This document shows positions 60,344-64,000 of a DNA stretch of 64,000 nt, in pieces. A model generated the notes under the pieces. The model ran no database searches, had not been told where the DNA came from, and worked only from the letters and a program-made list of their open reading frames with translations. This DNA is from Bacteroidales bacterium UBA1745. Lineage in GTDB: Bacteria; Bacteroidota; Bacteroidia; Bacteroidales; UBA932. The translations under genes were made by a program, and so were the position numbers. The stretch covers positions 87,415 to 151,414 of the forward strand of contig DCHT01000028.1 in assembly GCA_002314885.1 (NCBI GenBank), given 5' to 3'. Positions within the stretch are counted from its first letter, which is position 1. Each line of letters begins with the position of its first letter.

Positions 60344-62209
60344 CTATTTCAATTCGTCGAGGTTGATTTCATAGTAGTGATGGGCATTGCGGCCCACATT
60401 CGTAAGCTGGTTGTTCGGCAGATCCTTTTTACCGCAGCCTTCAGTCATAAGAGCCTGCAATTCAGAGAAATAGTCGGTATAGACTGACCTCGGCAGCGAG
60501 TCGTGGCTGCGGCAGACTGCAGCGGCCATTCCGACTACCTCGCCCATCATAGCACAGGTACGCATAACTCGGACTGAACCAAGAGCCACGTGAGTGACGC
60601 TCACGTCCCTGCCGGCCATAAAGAGATTGTCAATATTGCGCGAATAGAAACACCTGTAAGGCATAGGATAAAGCGGAATCTCCTCCTGCACGCAGATGCT
60701 CTTGAACTCTTTGCCAGGGAAATATTTCGTATTCTCAGGATCCGGATAGTGGAGATCCAGAGTCCAGGAAGCAGTGCAGGTCGCATCTTCGTATATCACC
60801 TCGTTGCGCATATCGTTCTGAGTGAGCACATAGTCGCCCAGAAGACGGCGCGACTCCCTCTTTCCTGCAATGTAGGCCATCCATTCGAGGTCCGACTTGG
60901 CAAATTCCTCCTTCCAAGGAGAATGGTTCTTGAGATATGACCAATTGGCATAGATGGCAAGCACACCGTAGTCGCGCACCTGCTCCGCCTCTGTTATCGG
61001 ATCCTTGCGCATACCTGTCTCCCAAGTCCAGGAGCCTTTGGTCATCTTCTGCACGCTCTCGTCGCAGAATTCCAGACCATAACTGAATTCAGGGAAGTCC
61101 ACAGCCTGATTTCTTTCCACAGAATACCATTGGAGAGATGCGCCGAGTACCTGACTGTCCGCGACCTTAGGACAGCCGCTTTCGCCATAATCGGACTTTC
61201 CTTCCCTGCCCATAGTCCAGTCCGCTCCGGCCAGATAGCCGAGAGTGCCGTCGCCAGTGCAGTCGGCAAAGAGTCTGCCCCTGAACTTGATTCTATCCCC
61301 TGGTCTGGTGATATTGTCGGCAGTTACGCTCCTGATGCGCTTGTTCTCCGTCTCCACCTTGATGGCGTGATAGCCCAGGAAAAGCTCTATGTTCGGCTCA
61401 TTCTGGACTATTGCGAGCTTCAGATCGTCCCTGTAATACTCGGCAGGCATTGCATTGCCCTTCTTGTCAGGCGCGAATTCCTTGAGCAGATTGCCCAGGT
61501 TCGGATATGGTTCGCATTCGATGGAGCCTCCCATCTGAACCCTGACCTCGGAACTGTTGTTGCCGCCCAGGACAGGACGGTCGTTCACGAGTGCCACTTT
61601 GAGGCCGAGACGGGCCGCACTGACTGCAGCGCATATTCCCGAATAACCGCCACCTATGACCACGAGATCGAAGTCTTCTTCTATTTCCTTGCAATTGAAC
61701 TCACACTTGTAGCCCGGATTCCAATTGCCGTCCGAATCGATGTATGGCTCCTGAGGCGTCATTGGCTTGCGGCTGATGATTATCTTGTCACAACGGCCTT
61801 CAAAGCCGGTCAGATCGTGCAAAGCGAGAGTATTCTCCCCTTTTTTCAGTTTCACCTTGCCCGCAAACTGCCATTCCCACTTGCTGCCGGTGGTGCCGAG
61901 CAGATTCTGGCAGGCCTTGCCGTTGACGAGCAGCTGGAACTTGCCCGGGCCCTCGACGCCATCTCCTGCGAACGGAGCAACCCAATTGTATGTCCTCACA
62001 TATATATAATGTGTACCACCGTTGGAGCTGATGATGGTCGTAGCATCCTCCACCGGACGCCCGCAACCGTGCGCAAGCAGATAAGGCGAGCCCATAACGT
62101 CCATAAACTGCTGATCCAAAGACCAGCCTCCGAGATTCTGGAATGATTCGGCCTCGATTCCGAAGAAAGGAAGCACATTCAGAAGAAGCGAGAGCAATAA
62201 TATCTTCAT
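60344..62209 (-). CDS. secreted FAD-dependent oxidoreductase (FAD_oxidored family) with N-terminal carbohydrate-binding-like domain
   Basis: The 621 residues begin with a signal peptide (MKILLLSLLLNVLPFFGIEA; start at 62209). Residues about 20-150 form a galactose-binding-like beta domain (GGWSLDQQFMD...THYIYVRTYNWVAPF...NTLALHDLTGFEGRCDKIIISR). The FAD domain follows: LVVIGGGYSGICAAVSAARLG, DRPVLGGNNSSEVRVQMGG, FADCTGDGTLGYLAGADW and MAGRDVSVTHVALGSVRVMRTCAMMGE. It is a clear paralogue of the protein at 27118-29043. It is the last gene in an operon with the FGE-like and propeller genes. Substrate unknown; sugar or glycan is suggested by the binding domain. Confidence 0.84.
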   Translation of the reverse strand: MKILLLSLLLNVLPFFGIEAESFQNLGGWSLDQQFMDVMGSPYLLAHGCGRPVEDATTIISSNGGTHYIYVRTYNWVAPFAGDGVEGPGKFQLLVNGKACQNLLGTTGSKWEWQFAGKVKLKKGENTLALHDLTGFEGRCDKIIISRKPMTPQEPYIDSDGNWNPGYKCEFNCKEIEEDFDLVVIGGGYSGICAAVSAARLGLKVALVNDRPVLGGNNSSEVRVQMGGSIECEPYPNLGNLLKEFAPDKKGNAMPAEYYRDDLKLAIVQNEPNIELFLGYHAIKVETENKRIRSVTADNITRPGDRIKFRGRLFADCTGDGTLGYLAGADWTMGREGKSDYGESGCPKVADSQVLGASLQWYSVERNQAVDFPEFSYGLEFCDESVQKMTKGSWTWETGMRKDPITEAEQVRDYGVLAIYANWSYLKNHSPWKEEFAKSDLEWMAYIAGKRESRRLLGDYVLTQNDMRNEVIYEDATCTASWTLDLHYPDPENTKYFPGKEFKSICVQEEIPLYPMPYRCFYSRNIDNLFMAGRDVSVTHVALGSVRVMRTCAMMGEVVGMAAAVCRSHDSLPRSVYTDYFSELQALMTEGCGKKDLPNNQLTNVGRNAHHYYEINLDELK

Positions 62210-62220
62210 ACTCGTCGAGT

Positions 62221-62970
62221 TTATGGAATCATTACAAGACGGAAACCGTTGACCATAGTGCCGCTGGCGTCGTAACTGCGGCTGGTATTGCGACAGGTGC
62301 GCGTACTTCCGCACCAGCTGCCGCCGCGTAGAACGGTGTAGGAGCCCTTTTCCGGTCCTTTCGGATCAGTCTGCGTCTCTGACGGATACTTTGCATACCA
62401 GTCCTCGCACCATTCCATCACATTACCGCACATATCGTAGATGCCCAACTCATTGGGTTTCCGGGTGCCCACTTCGTGGATATAGCCCTGCGAATTGTCG
62501 CATATCCAGCCCACCTCACAGGCATCATTGCTGCCCGACCAGACATAACCCTGCGAATACTTGCCACCGCGGGCGGCATACTCCCACTGAGCCTCAGTCG
62601 GCAACGCAAAATGCAGACCTGTGAGTTCGTTGAGCTTCTTTATGAAGGAATGTATTGCCTTAAGGCTGCGCTTGTCCGCAGGAACCTTGGCTCCCTCGAA
62701 GGTGAACTTGGCCTCGCCCATAACGGCACACCACAGATCCTGAGTCACCTCGAACTCGCCGATATAGTAATCCGAGAGGACCACCTCGTGCGCAGGCATC
62801 TCGCACATTGCAGCGTGTCCTTCCTGTTCAGCTGTGGCTCCCATAGTGAAACTGCCGCCCTCCACCTTGATCATTCGGAACTCCACCCCGTTCACGGAAA
62901 TGGTTTCCACCTGAGGCGAAGCGGTTCCGATTGCAGAGGCTAACAGTATGCTAATCAATAGATTGCTCAT
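62221..62970 (-). CDS. secreted SUMF1/FGE-fold protein
   Basis: A 249-residue formylglycine-generating-enzyme-fold protein with a signal-like start (MSNLLISILLASAIGTASPQ). Family motifs are EGGSFTMGA, YYIGEFEVTQDLW, LPTEAQWEYAARGG, VGTRKPNELGIYDMCGNVMEWCEDWY and VLRGGSWCGSTRTCRNTSR. Two cysteines lie near the FGE active-site position, but they are six apart rather than five, so true sulfatase-activating activity is uncertain; many such proteins have other roles. It starts on the last base of the propeller gene's stop (TAATG overlap) and precedes the FAD oxidoreductase by 11 bases. Confidence 0.85.
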   Translation of the reverse strand: MSNLLISILLASAIGTASPQVETISVNGVEFRMIKVEGGSFTMGATAEQEGHAAMCEMPAHEVVLSDYYIGEFEVTQDLWCAVMGEAKFTFEGAKVPADKRSLKAIHSFIKKLNELTGLHFALPTEAQWEYAARGGKYSQGYVWSGSNDACEVGWICDNSQGYIHEVGTRKPNELGIYDMCGNVMEWCEDWYAKYPSETQTDPKGPEKGSYTVLRGGSWCGSTRTCRNTSRSYDASGTMVNGFRLVMIP

Positions 62971-63839
62971 TATTTCGCGTAAATGAAAATTTCGTGTATT
63001 TCGTGATCGTAGCCCTCATAGAAGCCGCGAGGCATACCGAGGATGATCCTGGCGCCACGGTTCGAGAGAACGACGAGTTCGTCGCGGCTGCGATCATAAG
63101 TGAGACCTTCAATCTCGCCAGCACGGATGAAATCGTGCATAGTGCGGTATTTTACCACATCCGATATCCCTCCTTCTCCTGACGGATACAGATCTGCTAT
63201 ATAGAGATTGTCGGCCTCGCCGTACTCAGCCTGGCCGTCGTCACAGGAAATAAGGACTTTTCCATCCACGACGCAAATACCCTGCTGCAGCTTCGGAGCT
63301 GGCCTCAATGCGACCTTGCCCACATATTCTTTGGTGGCGATGTCGTAGCAGTATAGTTCGTGCCCCTGTACCCAGTCCGCCATCCAGACGCGACCGTGCT
63401 CGCGGTCCACGGCAAGACCGCAGACCTCCACCTGGCCGGATTCAGGCTCCCAATTGATGGAATACTTGTATTGCAGGCTCTGAGCGTCATATACGGCCAC
63501 CTGGATATTCTGCCCCACTCCGTCCATAAAAGTCTCTATACCGGTGTAAATCTCCCCGTTATAGACATCTATATCGCCAAAATGATTAGCTGGAAGGGCG
63601 AGATTCACAAAAGGATCCTCATTGCTCTGAAGCAGCACTCCATCCTTACTATATTTATATAAGGCAGTCGAACTGGAAACATAGTAGCAGCTGTCGTCAG
63701 CCGCCACACCCTGACGCCCAGCAACTTCGATCACCTTGGCAAGGTTCCAATGAGCATTGGTGATGTCCCTCTCCGTGCCAATAGTGCAGGCGCCAAGAGA
63801 TAGGACTGTACAGATAATGATGGATATCTTCAGCTTCAT
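62970..63839 (-). CDS. beta-propeller-like lipoprotein of unknown function
   Basis: A 289-residue lipoprotein with lipobox SLGAC (cysteine 18). The sequence reads as beta-propeller blades: QGVAADDSCYYVSSSTALYKY, GDIDVYNGEIYTGIE, VCGLAVDREHGRVWMADW, QGICVVDGKVLISCDD and IEGLTYDRSRDELVVLSNRG. I do not recognise a named family with certainty. It is the first gene of the three-gene operon with the FGE-like protein and the FAD oxidoreductase, and has a -7 element (TAAGTTTG, minus strand, 63860-63867) 21 bases upstream. Confidence 0.75.
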   Translation of the reverse strand: MKLKISIIICTVLSLGACTIGTERDITNAHWNLAKVIEVAGRQGVAADDSCYYVSSSTALYKYSKDGVLLQSNEDPFVNLALPANHFGDIDVYNGEIYTGIETFMDGVGQNIQVAVYDAQSLQYKYSINWEPESGQVEVCGLAVDREHGRVWMADWVQGHELYCYDIATKEYVGKVALRPAPKLQQGICVVDGKVLISCDDGQAEYGEADNLYIADLYPSGEGGISDVVKYRTMHDFIRAGEIEGLTYDRSRDELVVLSNRGARIILGMPRGFYEGYDHEIHEIFIYAK

Positions 63840-63859
63840 TGCAGCGATGATTAATTACA

Positions 63860-63867
63860 CAAACTTA
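63860..63867 (-). promoter_or_regulatory. -7 element for the propeller/FGE/FAD operon
   Basis: Plus-strand CAAACTTA reads TAAGTTTG on the minus strand, an exact TAnnTTTG match. A TTTG lies 23 bases further upstream (63891-63894), slightly too far. Confidence 0.58.
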
Positions 63868-63901
63868 CGAAACTTTTGCCTTTCCCCCAACAAACAGCAG
63901 C

Positions 63902-63974
63902 AAGTGGTGCAGTACTAGTGCCACTACTTCTGCGCCAAAAGTGGTGCAGTACTAGTGCCACTACTTCTGCGCCA
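63902..63974. repeat. two identical 36-bp tandem repeats with internal palindromes
   Basis: Two identical 36-base units (63902-63937 and 63939-63974), period 37, start AAGTGGTGCAGTACTAGTGC and end TTCTGCGCCA. Each contains a foldback AGTGG...CCACT and the palindromes AGTACT and ACTAGT. They lie upstream of the propeller operon and run toward the window edge, so the array may continue. Confidence 0.85.
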
Positions 63975-64000
63975 TTCAGGCACCGCTGCCGCGCCTTATA

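Noticed and set aside
63902..63974. Possible CRISPR array from two identical 36-bp repeats
   Set aside because: The units are separated by a single base, not by spacers of about 30 bases, and no cas gene is present. They are simple tandem repeats.
1..64000. Restriction-modification or phage genes to explain the CATG depletion
   Set aside because: No coding region in the window resembles a methyltransferase, endonuclease, integrase or phage protein; the cause must lie elsewhere in the genome or its history.

Overview
The window reads as a chromosomal segment of a gut- or rumen-type member of the Bacteroidota, most likely order Bacteroidales. The evidence is two SusC/SusD outer-membrane pairs, many short type II signal peptides, genes without Shine-Dalgarno sequences, repeated promoter elements of the Bacteroidetes form TAnnTTTG, a type B L31, and a Na+-pumping methylmalonyl-CoA decarboxylase operon. 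Third codon positions favour C and G. No phage, insertion sequence, integrase or restriction gene is visible, so this looks like core plus polysaccharide-utilization DNA.

Left third (1-20.1 kb): a pectin/hexuronate locus. A SusC end, a SusD and a 1741-residue surface lipoprotein built from four beta-helix units are followed by kduD, kduI and a DUF4861 lipoprotein, which handle unsaturated uronates. Then come uxaB, uxaC, uxaA, a LacI-family regulator, kdgK, kdgA and an ExuT-type transporter. Together these convert galacturonate and lyase products through 2-keto-3-deoxygluconate to pyruvate and glyceraldehyde 3-phosphate. Two divergent intergenic regions carry the same 20-bp palindrome with identical spacing to promoter elements on both sides, which defines a probable LacI regulon.

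Middle (20.1-46.6 kb): a five-gene heterodisulfide-reductase-like iron-sulfur/flavin operon with a membrane subunit; a C26 amidohydrolase lipoprotein with a His-rich CobW GTPase; a secreted FAD oxidoreductase; an outer-membrane protein / 5'-nucleotidase / glutaminyl cyclase operon; pyrG; an adjacent pair resembling steroid 5-alpha-reductase and OYE-type 5-beta-reductase; rnpB; the methylmalonyl-CoA decarboxylase genes; then metH, metF and a histidine phosphatase. metH carries two copies of a palindromic element inserted in frame in interdomain linkers.

Right third (46.6-64 kb): a second SusC/SusD system with a calcineurin-like phosphoesterase lipoprotein and a divergent FN3/GLUG-like lipoprotein; L31; a NamZ-like (DUF1343) protein with a phosphoglucosamine-mutase-type enzyme; a small DUF486 membrane protein; tRNA-Glu(CTC); and a propeller / FGE-like / FAD-oxidoreductase operon. 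The window ends in two 36-bp tandem repeats.

Across the whole window the palindrome CATG is almost absent: I found five by eye where a few hundred would be expected. Codons before internal ATG switch from C-ending to T-ending to avoid it. The most interesting observations are the CATG depletion, the in-frame palindromes in metH, three tandem hairpins with a shared outer stem and co-varying inner stems, the paired LacI operators, the Hdr-like operon with an inverted repeat over its start codon, and the steroid-reductase pair. All functional calls are by reading alone; no database search was run.
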